Source: Artemia franciscana (lineage: Eukaryota > Arthropoda > Branchiopoda > Anostraca > Artemiidae). From it: a DNA stretch of 64,000 bases. The stretch is from positions 25,312,662-25,376,661 of the forward strand of contig NC_088867.1 in the NCBI RefSeq assembly GCF_032884065.1, written 5' to 3'. The notes beneath the pieces were generated by a model that was given only the letters and a program-made list of their open reading frames with translations, had not been told where the DNA came from and did no database searches. Each line of letters starts with the position of its first letter. Position 1 is the stretch's first letter. Positions 1 to 12,300 of the stretch are shown piece by piece. The position numbers and the translations under genes are program-made.

Positions 1-288
1 TCTCTACTCGTGTGTGTCTGTCTATAAGTCAGGGATATAGTTTGTTGTTAGTTTATTAGTAAATTTAACAGCAGACCGAATCAAACAGTTTGTTCCTGGG
101 GTTTTGAGATCGATTCAGATGAGGATTCTTAGGTATTAGTCTTCAATTAGGCCCAGTCAAAAGGAGACGCTATAAAATTTTGAAAACGACTTTTTAAAAA
201 TCCTGAAATACTGGCTTGTATCATTCTTAAAATCACTTCACTTTAATTTATCCCCTCCCCTAATGCGTAAATATATAGCACAAATTAA

Positions 289-403
289 ACATTTCCCATG
301 TCTTTTTCCGTTTCTTGATTACGTCACTCTTTTGCCAAATAGATCTAACGTCAAAGAAGCAACGTCGACGAAACGAAGAACCGGAAAAATACATGGGAAA
401 TAT
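289..403. repeat. Imperfect inverted repeat (hairpin)
   Basis: Arms of about 28 bp at 289-316 and 375-403 are inverted copies; both contain TTTCCCATGT followed by a TTTTCCG-type stretch. The loop is about 58 bp. An open frame of 75 codons runs through it (263-490) but has no recognisable domain and is probably chance. It could be a decayed MITE or a simple hairpin. Confidence 0.6.
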
Positions 404-2236
404 GTTATTTGCAAATTAAGGGGAGTGGGGGTAAAGTATAAGGAAGCACTTTCAGGAATGACCCAACTAAGTATTTTAGTGATCCTTTAAGCTGTTTTCA
501 AAAGTTTAGACTGTTTCCTTTTGTATGGGCCTAACTGTAGACTAACACCCTTTTGTATTCGTAACCTTTATCACAATTTTCGTTTCAAGTAGTCATGGAC
601 CCAATACTTGCAGTTTTTTCAAGAAGCCTACACCAAGCAAAGATGTGACTTAACTCAAACACTAGTCTTTGAGGATCATCCCTTAGCACCGAATGAAGAT
701 CGCAGTCGAATCTGATAACCCGCCAGATATTTTACCCTCCAAGTTTGGCACGCCATACTACTATTTCCTTCTATTGGTCTATAATTAGGGTTAACTATGG
801 TGTGCCGAATTGACCATGTTTGAACAAACTTTAAAAGGCCAACTCTTTATCAAAAAGCAAATTCAGAAGCAAGTTCATACTCTTGATTGAGATTGCATCC
901 ATTAGGCTGGCATATCTGACACATGGCTTTAATGAAACTAAACTTAAGTGGAAAATAAGATGAAAATCCTACTGGCTACCGTGCCTTGAAGTCAGGATTA
1001 ACTGTAACCCGTCAAATGAGCAATAACCCCAGATTCGACCACCTCAATTGCATCTTTTATAGCTTGTTTATCTAATATACCTTCTTCAAAGTAGTTCACA
1101 ATAATATACATTACTAACCTAGATACATAAATGGTTGTAACAAAAGTTTTTCAATTTCATTGTCTCAATCCCTTCTTCCGTAAATAACGAGGCAAATTGA
1201 TTTTATTAGTTTTATTGTACAATTAATTCTGTTATATTTAATTAATTTTATAATATTAGTTTTAGGCTCTTTCGAGAATTCTAGAAATGACATAAACAGA
1301 GAAATGACCACTGCACAAAGCTAAATGAATATTTAGGAAAGACTCAGGAGCGTTGTTCAGAGGGCCTACGCCGGTATTCCCTCCATCCAGGTCTAACAAC
1401 CCAAAAAAACGTACACACGACGAGTTTCCGTAAAATCTTTTAATTTTTTATCTCCCCCCTCCTTCTGAGATTGTGGCTGTTGGTCTATGCCACCATAGGT
1501 AAATAGAAATGAATTAACTTTTCCTCTCCCCCCTCCTTCTGAGATTGAGGCAGTTGGTCTATTCCACTATAGGTAAACAGAAATGAAAGATCTGGATCGA
1601 TACCAACAGAGAAAGATCCCAAGTGCGAAATTCGTCCTTTACTAGGTTGCATCTACAGCTGCAATCATGATTGTGATGTTGTTTTTCGAATACAATTTCT
1701 ATTTCTTAGGCTCAATTCCCTTTTTTAATCAAAAGCTAATATGAGCAAGCAAAGCCATTCTGTGCGTTCTGTTTAATTTCAAAATTTATGTTTCATTTTT
1801 TTCCTGTTGATTAATTACAATTCAAAAGCAAGTCAATCTGATTGCCTTGAAAAGCGTTACAATAGCATCACGAGCTTATTTACAAAGTAAGGTCATCTTC
1901 TTTCTCGCCGATCCAGCCTGAATTAGCAAATGTATTGTTTGATGATGAAAATCATAGTCTTCCTGTTAATTGGAACTAATTAGTGTCAAAGCACAACAAC
2001 CGGACGAAGTTTGATCCATCTTGTTAAGGTTTTCCTTGTATATGTGTATGCGTATTGCTTTGTTAAGTTAGCTAATGTTTATAGCATCCAGTAGTTAGAG
2101 CAGGGTATACCTTTCACGTTACACCTGCAAATAGGGCAGGAATAATGGGATATTTCTGGTTTAAGATAAATCTGAACGACTCCCAAAAACAGTTTGACAT
2201 TTAGGAACAAAAATTTGCTTTTGGAAGATTTAGACC
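404..2236. other. No gene seen
   Basis: AT-rich sequence with frequent stops in all frames. The only structure I see is the short tandem duplication at 1451-1588, listed separately. Confidence 0.6.
1451..1588. repeat. Tandem duplication, period 74 bp
   Basis: Two adjacent copies start at 1451 and 1525 with TCTCCCCCCTCCTTCTGAGA. They share a 'TTGGTCTAT..CAC.ATAGGTAAA.AGAAATGAA' tail and differ at a handful of positions. Confidence 0.85.
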
Positions 2237-2560
2237 CAAGACTGTATCCAGGGGGAGAGGAGGTTACAGGGTTTGAACCCCCCTAAAAATGTTTGTCTGA
2301 CTCGTAAAAATGTAACGAAAATAAATATAAACAAATTTTGATGCATTTTTAAGTTTTCTTTGTACCCCCCCCCCCCCGAAAAAATCCTTTTGTGAGCCCC
2401 TTACCCCCCCTCCCCCTCAAAAAACAATCCTCCCCCCTTACATCCATATCCAGATGGGTGAGGGGTAACGGGATTTCAATCCTCGTCCCAAAATTTTTGC
2501 CTAACTCGTAAAAACGTAACAAAAATGCATATAAACAAATTTTTGATATGGTCAACTTGA
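2237..2560 (+). repeat. Interspersed repeat, two degenerate copies in tandem
   Basis: Each copy has a terminus like CAAGACTGTATCCAGG, a G-rich then C-rich stretch, and a conserved core ACTCGTAAAAACGTAACAAA followed by 'ATATAAACAAATTTT'. The same termini bound the MITEs at 3531-3666 and 35190-35380, so this is the same or a related family. No boundary duplication could be fixed here because the copies overlap or are truncated. Confidence 0.65.
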
Positions 2561-3522
2561 ATTGAGAACTAGTCTTTTTTCTTCTTTTTCACAATTTAGT
2601 TCACAAATTGTTAGCATTATCTGTAAAATCAGCCGACCTCAAGTTAAGATTTATCCACGAGTTAGTAATATGAAAATGACAGTGAAAAATAAGAAATGAG
2701 CCGTATAGTAGCATAAAAACAAAGATAAAGGATACTAAAGAAAACTTATCTGTTTCTGTGGATGCTCGAATTATGTAGGCCTATCTTAGTTCGGACAAGA
2801 TTTTGAAGACGCTAATATTGATCGGGGGGAATGGGGTCTAGGATCAGTTACCGCCCCCCCCCCCTGTCCCATAGCAGCTTACGCCCCTGCTTGAGACATA
2901 GATTTAAAATAGTTCTCTAATTTAAAACCTATGGGGTACATGAATTTTATCTTGACATTAATAGGTTATTAATAAATCTTTCAAAGTTTTGACTAATAGC
3001 TATATCATTTGGCTTAAGAGATAATGGCCTTAATAAGAAAAGAAGCAGCCTATTGAAGCAGTCCTTATAATTAGTGAGAATGAAAGTGGTTGCTTCATAT
3101 TTCTAGGGCTAAAATTCTTGTTTGAAACAATGAGCACCAATGAGAGAAAAAGCCACGAAGCCTAACAAGGTTTCTATGCTAATCTTAAATAGCAGCTATC
3201 GAAAATTGGTCTATTTCCAGATGACTCTTTAGCTAAGAGGCATCAAAATATTAATTCAATGTCAAGATGGAGTCACTGAACGCTAAGCTGCAATTATATG
3301 GTATAGTTTATTTATGAGGTTTATTTCTGGTAATCAATAAGCCTACATAATTAGTTACTAGTATATTGATATTCTGAATATGTGGAAATTAATTGCAATC
3401 TGTAATTATCAATTGATATTCTGTTCGCAACATATTGACTTCAATAATTTTGGCAAAATCTTCTTCTATTTGTTAACACAAATCACTGAGAAACTTTTTT
3501 AATGCAAAAAAAAATATGAGAC
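2561..3522. other. No gene seen
   Basis: AT-rich. A short pair of opposing G and C runs at 2825-2865 may be a MITE remnant. No open frame of note. Confidence 0.5.
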
Positions 3523-3674
3523 CTCATAGGCAAGACCGTACCATGTTTGACCTCCCACTGAAATTTTTGTAACCAAAATGAATAAAAAAAAATTACGCTT
3601 TTTAAAGCTTAGAAAAAATAAACAAAAATTCACCCTTTCCGAGCAAAAATCCTGGATACGGTCTTGCTCATAGG
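3523..3674. mobile_element. Short hAT-type MITE with 8-bp target duplication
   Basis: The element is 3531-3666 (136 bp). It is flanked by the perfect 8-bp direct repeat CTCATAGG at 3523-3530 and 3667-3674. Its ends are CAAGACCGTACC on the left and, reading inward from the right, CAAGACCGTATCCAGG. An 8-bp target duplication is the hallmark of hAT transposition, so this is best read as a non-autonomous element moved by a hAT transposase. It encodes no protein. Confidence 0.85.
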
Positions 3675-6600
3675 TTAATGAACTTTTAAGGAATACGGTA
3701 ACAGTCTTACGTGTTAAGTATTTCAAGATCTGTAAATATTGTTTATATTAAAATTTGTGTAAGGTACTTGCACATGTCTCAGAGCTCTGGTTTTAATTTT
3801 CTAGATTACAAAACTTCAAGATTTGGAAAAAACATCCATATGCAGTAATTTACATTGAAATTTTATTCAGGGTATGTCAATTGGAAATATCGTTTATCAA
3901 TAACTGAAATACTGAATCAATATTTATTTATCAAAGTTTGAGTTGGAAGAGGTTTGATAGATAAACCCTCTTTTCATAAGGTATGGTGCTATCTGGTGCA
4001 CGCACCAGACTGCCTCTATTATTCATTTTTCATTTACTATTCGAGCACATACAGCGAAATGTTACGCCTGTTGATTTCATGAATTTTATTTTTTATGAGG
4101 CCAACATGCATATTTTTGTATTATGCAAAGTATATATTCAATTTATTATCTGATACTATAAAATATACAAGATGTGTAAGTTTTGAAGAAAAAGAAATCT
4201 ACCTTAAGGTTTGTCTCATTTGCTGCCCCTTGGATAAGGATAAATTGCGCAATCTTATTTTATATCAGAAAATATTAATATGATTTAGAACGCTTTTCGG
4301 GTAATACACAAGCAGCTCGTAAACTCTGCTTTTTTCAACGTAATAATAAGAATTGATATATTTAGTGTATTTAGTAAAATTAAGGTGAAAATAAGTACCT
4401 GATTTCAGTTCTTGACAGAAAAATGATTACCGGGCTTGAAAAAATGTCAAGTGTCACCACATGCTAGATGCTTTGAACAGTTTTTTTGTTGATATTAGTG
4501 CCAATTCCTACGCTTAAAAGTAACCAATACTCTTTGGGTAAAACAACCAAAATAAAAAGAATGGACTCCTCACTTTAAAATAGTGGCCAGGAGTGAATGC
4601 TACGTAAAAATGTCACTTCTTAAGAAGAGACAGGAAATAAGTAATATAAATTTTAATTTAGATACTTATGCCAATTTTCATTACCATGTTCTTTTCTTAG
4701 CATATCATAATTTGCCATTTAAATTTGCTAGCCTGTATTTAGGTTTGAGTCAATCATGCAATGTTAAAGTCGCACGATACACCCACTGTCCACGGCCACA
4801 ATGCGGTGAGAAATATAAAGAAGTGTTCGCCTGTCTTTAAACTTCCACGTTGAAATGAAAGATATTAGTTTGCATCTGTCAAAAGAAAAAGGTTTGAAAG
4901 AACTTCAGAGTGAAATTCTTTCAATCTTTTCTTTTCGTTTCTTTTTGCTATGCTTCTTAGAACTTGAAATACAGTCCAACTACAAAGTATTGCAAGGCTT
5001 CGGCAGGACCTTCGTTTTCAAATTACAAAAAAAAAAAAAACACTTAGAAAAGGCTTTTATATTGTCATGTAAAATGATGCCATCTATCTTATGAAAACTT
5101 TCTTACCCTATTTTTAATTATATTGTATCTTGTGTGTTTTGTTTTTAAATCTTTGAGTAACTGTGACGTCCAAACGTATATAATAGCCCTGTATTCCACC
5201 CACCTCATATCCAATAAGGAGCTGGTCCCGGGTTGTGCAGATTATCATTTTGAATACCCGTGTTCGGGTCTTTCAGAACCCGCGTTCCGCCATGTCATAC
5301 TGGCTCACTTTGATTTTGAAGAACCCGTGCCCAGCACGCTTGGAACCCGTGAGACAAAATGCTTAAAATTATCGCTGGGTTGAACACAGAGAACCCGAAA
5401 ATTTTTTTTTGTCGAACACACTTGAAACCAAAGTGCTTTAAAACGCGATAAATATTAAAATTTCTCTATTTTCGGTTCAGTTTGCATTTCGATAAGCAAA
5501 GGAAATGTATTCTATAAATATAAATTAGAAAGCATACTTACATTATGAGTTCCTTGAAATTTTCTTATCAGATGTAAATCACTAAAAACACACAAATGTC
5601 ACACTGGTTTTTCACTGGGACAAAATGTCAAAAAAAGACAATAAATTCTTCGTATAAAAATCACTGGTACAATTTTCACCAAAACCCAAAACAGTTACTA
5701 CTTCACCGGTTTGAGTGTCAACAGTTCTGAAACAGAAAATAAAACGTTATTTGGTGTTGATAGGGCTTACAATTCGTGACTTACGCTAGGAGCAATGTTC
5801 TATAAAGATAAAAATCAGAAACTGCTTTCGAACTATTTCTATCGATGAGAAAAATTATCATTAGAAAGAATAAGAAAATATAAGCTTTTAAAGGGGAAGG
5901 GTTGTATTTCCAAAGCCCTTCTCCCCAGCTTCCATTTAGCTTTATTCTCCCAAACATTTCAGGCCTAAATTGAAATTTGTCTGCATAAGCCACCATTGTT
6001 GTCATGCCAGTTAATTTCATACAAAGATTCCTGTAGAACAAAAGGACTTTTGGAAGTTTCGCCTTATATTTAGTATATAATTAAGTAAAAACAATCCCAA
6101 CCATACGTACAAACATAAAGACTAGGAATGTCCTTTCATGACTGGTTAAAAGAAGATGACCGGATGCGCATATGGGACCATGGTCCTCCTTTTTCTTCCT
6201 AAAATGAGTCATGTTTTTCAGTAATCTACTGATAATGTAAGGTTTATCCTTATGTCCGATTCAGACTGCAATCGCACTTGTCAAAACATCAATTAAGCAC
6301 TACTGCAATACCAATAATAAACATGCGCAGTTATGGTAAACTCGGTAAAATCCCATGCGCAGTTTGGTAAATTGGGCTACGTTCAAATTTCAAGCAAGAT
6401 TTACGATTCAACGATCATTGTGAAGACTTGGCGCAGTTTCTTTTGAAATCAGAAAAGATGGAAGCTTGAAAGAACAGTTGTTTTCTTTGTATGTTAATCT
6501 GACAAAAGATAGAGACACAAGCCCCGTTTTTTTGCAAATGAATGTGCTAAGATCTTAAATCTTTCGACAGAAAACGATCTTAACGAAAATCTAAGGACCC

Positions 6601-7369
6601 TGATCTTACTTCATAAGCCGTTTTTTTTGCAAACGTATTTCTTCATTCTATAATCTGATCAGTAGTTTAAGGACTTTCAGATGAGGTTAGCAGCAGAGTC
6701 CTCTCTTCAATGGTCTATTTCGCAATGAGCTGGGAGATCTTAGCATTTTGATAATGCAATTTATGCAATGAACAATAATCTGATCAGAACATCTTAGCAC
6801 TTTGATGAACCAAAAAATGAGTTTAGGCCTAGAGTGTCAGTAGAAAATGGTTGAGAAAAATGTGTATTAAAATAGGCTTTTCAGACCAAGTTCTTGCCAT
6901 TCTAATTTGACACTTTTGTAGCCCAATTGTAACGCTAAAATGAACTAAGAACACAGATCATTCATGATTTTTTTTATCCTATAAACGGGCGCGACAATAA
7001 TGTGGCTCGGATAATACCCTTTCCTTCAACTGGCGTCCCTGCAAGACACCATCTAGATTGGGTTTGTAATTCAATGCACAGAATAAAGGAAGCTGGACTT
7101 TTGATTTACTCTGGTGGTTTAATATGCCTCTAATAGAATTTAAACACACTAGTGCCGTAATACAAATAGAACTTTGGCGCTCAATTGAGTTCAATAAGAG
7201 GAAAAAGTTACGTACGCGCCTGCACTGCATTCACATATATCGTAGAAATCTAACATTTATAAGTGATCTATGGTCCTCGTTAATTTTAACGTCAAGCTAG
7301 TGCCACAGAAGCGGACAGTCTAAACTACAAAAACCGGGTTTGAGAAGCTTATGGGGACCGGCTTGCTAG
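3675..7369. other. No gene seen; AT-rich with one GC-richer patch
   Basis: Frequent stops in all frames. At about 5220-5400 the sequence is GC-richer and carries several GAACCCG/ACCCGTG repeats with an open frame (5123-5383, 86 codons) that has no recognisable domain. A short direct repeat around CATGCGCAGTT lies near 6320-6375. Confidence 0.5.
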
Positions 7370-7610
7370 TACTAATGCTACTACTAACAACTCACCGCAG
7401 CACCAAGCCACCTGAGGCCAACTCTGCTACGCACGCTCCTTCTCCATCCTAATCTATTCAAAGCCTCCGTCTTTACACCCTCCCAGGAAGCTCTCATTTC
7501 CCTTAAATCTTTCTTTACGACATTCTCCCACCCCAACGGCGGATGACCTGCTTTCCATTTAGCCCTAGACGGTTTGCCAAAAAGGACAATCTTCGGCAAT
7601 TGAATCTCAA
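7370..7610 (-). mobile_element. 5'-truncated LINE: 3' end with C-terminal ORF tail
   Basis: The minus strand encodes about 70 codons ending in LGAAVSC-stop (7384-7599). They include the motif PPLGWENVVKKDLREM and WEGVK.EALNRLGWRRSVR, the usual C-terminus of APE-type LINE reverse transcriptase polyproteins. After the stop comes a tail rich in TAG/AGT triplets (7370-7385). The copy at 29432-29705 has the same coding end and tail. Extreme 5' truncation is typical of target-primed reverse transcription. The LINE at 14755-16695 may be the same family, but the two do not overlap in the part each preserves. Confidence 0.85.
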
Positions 7611-7639
7611 TAGATAGGACCAGATTGGGTCTAAATTTG

Positions 7640-9345
7640 CCATTATCTTTTGTTCAACTCACCTAAAATAATACATATGTATTTTTATGGCACTTGGTAT
7701 TAACCAAGTGACATATAGCAATCGCAAATTCTGTCGGTCTATCGGTCCCGGTTTTGCTACTTTACGCACTTCTAGGTAAGCTAGGACGATGAAATTTGGC
7801 AGGTGTATCAGTGACCGGACCAGATTAAATTAGAAATAGTCGTTTTCCAGATTTGACCATCTGCGGGGAGTGGGGGGCCCGTTAATTTGGAAGACATAGA
7901 AAAAATGAAGTATTTTTAACTTACGAACGGTTGATCAGATCTTAATGAAATTTGATGTTTGGAAAGATATCGTGTCTCAGAGCTGTTATTTTAAATCCCG
8001 ACCGGATCTGGTGATATTGGGGGGGGGGGGGGGTTGGGGAACCTAAAATCTTGGAAAACATTTAGAGTGGAGGGATCGGGATGAAACTTAGTGGGAAAAA
8101 TAAGCACAAGTCATAGATAGATATATGATTGACATAACCGGAACAGATCCGCTCTCTTTGGGGTAGTTAGGGGGGGGTTGTTTAATTCTGAAAAATAGAA
8201 AAAATGCGGTATTTTTAACTTACGAACGGGTGATCGGATCTCAATGAAATTTGTTATTTAGTAAGATATCGTTTCTCAGAGCTCTTACTTTAAATCCCGA
8301 CAGGGATTTAATTCTTCATGAAACTTCATATTCAGAAGGACCTCGTAACTCAGATCTCTTATTTTAAATCTTAACCGGATCCAGCGTCATTGGGGGGGAG
8401 GGTAGTTGGCGGGGGGGGGGGCCGGAAATCTTAGATAATACTTAAAGCGGAGAGATCAGGATGAAACTGGATGGGAAGAATAAAAACCTGTCTAAGATAC
8501 GTGACTGACATAACCGGACCGGATCTGCTCTCTTTGGTGGAGTTGGGGGGGGGGGGTAATGTACTTTAAAGCTCTAATTTTAAATTCCGACCAGATCCTG
8601 TGACATTGGGGGGAGTTGGAGGGGGAAACCGGAATTCTTGGAAAACGTGAAAATTGGGGTATTTTTATCTTACGAATAGTTGATTGGATCTTAATGAAAT
8701 TTGGCATTTAGAAGGAATTCATGTCTCAGAGCGCTTCTTTCAAATCCCGACCAGATCTTTTGACATTGGGGGGAGTTGGAGGGGGAAATCTTGGAAAACA
8801 CTTGGAGTGGAGGAACTGGGATGAAGCTTGGTGGATAGAATAAGCAAATGTCCTTGATACGTGATTGACGTAACCGTACCGGATTCGCTCTCTTTGGGGG
8901 AGCTGGGTTGAGGGGTTCAGTGATTTGACGAGTTTGGTGCTTCTGAACGTGCTAGGACGATGAAAATTGGTAGGCGTGTCAAGGAGCTGCACAAATTGAC
9001 TTGATAAAGTCGTTTCTCCATATTCGACCATCTGGGGGGCTAAAGGGAGAGGAAAAATTAGAAAAAATTAGGTATTTATAACTTACGAGTGGGTGATCGG
9101 AGTTTAATGAATTTTGATATTTAGAAGGACATCGTGACTCAGAGCTCTTATTTTAAATCCTGACCGGCATTAAGTCTCTGATTTTCCATTTAAATCAATC
9201 TATTGATTCTTAGAATTTTGTTAGAGCTCATACCATATGAGCTCTTGGCTCTTCTTGCCTCGTCACAAGTGTCATATGAGCTCTTAGCTCTTGTTGTCTC
9301 TACCACGAAAAACATTTAGCTTTGCTGGATGAGATTTTCACCAAA
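7640..9345. repeat. Degenerate tandem array, units about 300-450 bp
   Basis: An anchor like 'TGATCGGATCTTAATGAAATTTG' recurs at about 7924, 8224, 8674 and 9087. It is followed each time by a segment ending 'TCAGAGCTCTTATTTTAAATC', a CCGACC/CCGGATC stretch and a long G run. A second anchor (CGATGAAATTTGGCAGG and GACCATCTG) occurs at about 7788 and 8960. The right edge has two copies of a CATATGAGCTCTTGGCTCTT-like motif (9230-9280). Open frames on the minus strand arise from the low stop density of G-rich units and are not genes. Confidence 0.8.
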
Positions 9346-12300
9346 CCGTTTCAAAAAATTTCATCCTTAATACGATTCGCTTTTCAAAAAGTCTTAACTA
9401 CAAAATCGGTGTTTTCCTACCTAGGCTAAACACAAAATCTATATTAGCAACAACAATAAAAAAAAATCATTCCACACTGATAAATTTACAGCTTTATCAA
9501 CTATTCCTTCATCTTGACTAAATTAGGTCAATTTCTAATAGTTAATGACAAACTTGCAGATCATAAAAAAACTTGACAGTTCGAATAATTGTAAGAAACA
9601 GATTACAGATTTGAAATAACTAAAGCCCTCAAGACTTTTGACACAGATATACTTTCATAGGATGAAAGCGGTTTCTCTGTGCAATAAAACATTGTTGTTG
9701 ATTTTAAAAAAAGAAATTAGGGTTTGGTTGATATTAATTCAAAGCTATTTAATTGCAAGCTCTATTTAATAATGGTTTAAAGCGAGGGATTAATCCTATT
9801 TTGGTAAAATCCTAATTTAGTTACTTTTCGCTATCTTAGAAAGGAGTTAGACAAATTTAATTTTAAAACTCTAGATCAGTTATAACATGATATTTTGTCT
9901 CCCATAACGGACGTTTCAAAGTATAGATCTTCCTTTCATAAATTTTGAAAAAAAAACATTGATATGGCTCAAAATTGTACTCAAAAAGCAGGAATTGCAT
10001 TTTTAGAACTAAAGGCAGAGAAAAAGCAAATAGTAACTGAAAATTAAGGTAAAAGTAAAGGTAAGGTATGTCCCTTCCAGGGACATGCTTTAGTCTGTAG
10101 ATTCATCACTGAAAGTTTCATTTTCCTAACCTAAACCATTTCCGAGATAGTAAGAAGTCAATTAACTAGAATTTTACCAGATCTTCTGTTTGGGGTAAAA
10201 ATTCCATTTTCCCGCGTATCCTCGGAAAAATTTTCTCTCTCAACCTAAAATAGTTTTAAGCACCTAGTGTCCGTCAAAGTTAATTGAACAAGCCCGTCTT
10301 TACGCGCTAATCTGCAAGGTTAAATTCACACTATTGTAACTGCAAGTTTAAAGAGCCAGGGTTACAATTTTGTGTCTTATATTCATGACATCTGTTTCCG
10401 CTGAAAGAAAAATGCTGATATATGACATTGTCGAAAAACCTAATTTTAAGGGGGATCTCAGGAATATTTAAATTTAACTCGTATGAATACAAAATTAGGT
10501 TTGTGTTTCCTTTTAAATACGACTTGTTTAGTTCACTGAGTATATATAATGGGTTTATTTTAATATGGCAGTAGTGAAGAGAAAAGGAATTTATGACAGA
10601 CAAATTTAACCTAGGGATTGTGACTGGGCCCATTTCTTTTGTAAAGTTATGTCTAGAAAATTGAACTCCATTCAAAATACGCTACTCAGCGCTTATGAAA
10701 CGATTTTACGCTCAACTCGAACAACATCGCATTTTAGCTCAATTATAATGTTTTAATAGACCAAATAGATATTAGCCACTCTTGTACTTTACAAATCGAT
10801 TTCAAGTCTACGTTTGATGGTTACTCGGGTCAAAACTATTGTTCTGCTATTTCAGAAATGGATTTAAAAATGGTAAGTCCAGAGATGAATTATTTCCAAT
10901 CCCAGGCTAGCCCACATATCCCAACTTCTTACAAAATTTTCAAAAAGACCGTGTTTTTTTTTTACAAGGGTTCTTATAGCCTATTCCCCAGGTTTCTCTC
11001 CTAAGTATCTTCACAAATTATATTGAATCGTTTAAATGGCCTCATGAGAAATGCTAGATTCAAGTAGTCGTATAAATTGTAATTTAATACCTCAGTATGT
11101 CTTTTATTCCATTACTAAAAACTGTTCATCCAAGGTTTTTCTCTTGCGAGCAAAGAAAATATAAACAAGTGAGAAAAATTGCAACGTCTTTGTGGCACAA
11201 TAGCTTTAACACTTGCTTCCTTGTTGAACACTTAGAACCTTTCCGCAACAAGTATGTAACAAGTCTGAAGAACTGATTAGACACGACATCATGGAAATGC
11301 AAACATGAATTCCTCGACTTCTGATTGGTGGGCTCCCTCGGGTATAGTAAAACAGACATACCCGGGTAATCAACTTTTTGGTTGAAGATGACATGTACCG
11401 CGTCATGTTGGATAACAAATTACCCAGAAAGCTCTTTCTATATATATTTACAAAATTACATGTTTGCATAGTTTTACTTGCAAAGTATCCAGAACATATC
11501 AATTGGGGGAAGGGGTACTTACCCTCACCTAGCTTTGAAAATAACCTCTTTTGGTATCTTCGTTGTAAAATGCCAGTTTATGTATTTTCATTAAAAAAAA
11601 ATTGTCCCCTTCTCTCTAGACTTTGAAAAATCCTTTCGACTCCCTCTACATTTTAGTGCAGTGAGGCCACTGAAAGTACCAGAACGAAAAAAATATTTTA
11701 AATTATGTTTCATTACTGGCACGTAGAAAGGATTTTTCTCAGGGAGGAGGATGGGAAAATAAAAATAGGTAAACTACTGTAAAACATAATAGATTACGAG
11801 TAAAGCATGAGGTCCTTGAGACTGAGGGAAAGGAACGGAGCTGAAGGCCCCTCCAACCTTTTGTTGAAATGTCGTAAAAGATAGAACAAAATTTCGAAAC
11901 ATACTTTTACATAGTTTTTAAAAGGTTAAACCCCAAAAATGTGCAGTCAGCTGTCAAATTTGCCGCATAAAATTGAAAAACCGGCAATACACTTATATAG
12001 TTTTTCCATTCCGAAGTTTTCGAGCTGAGAAAAGGTTTGAGAAACTTTTCTTTTTCCAGAGAAGCGTAACATGTTTTTCTCAACATCGAAGATTTTTGCC
12101 ATCATATGCTTTTTTTCTCGTTACTAGAAAGGTAAATTCCGGATGTGATCATCTCCCATTCCTATGGGCATCCATGCTTCAAGTTTACCCAAATCAAAGA
12201 AAAATTTCAAAGGCGCCATTTAGCAGCTTAAAACAGATTTTAAGAGGCAAATTAGCATTTTGGAATTCAGCTCATTATAAATAAAAAGTAGATATAGCCC

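Noticed and set aside
8492..9031. Minus-strand frames of 71 and 101 codons
   Set aside because: They lie across units of a degenerate tandem array with low stop density on that strand; no domain and no conservation between units.
10331..10675. 114-codon minus-strand frame as a gene
   Set aside because: AT-rich composition like its surroundings, no recognisable domain, no flanking gene signals; expected by chance in DNA of this size.
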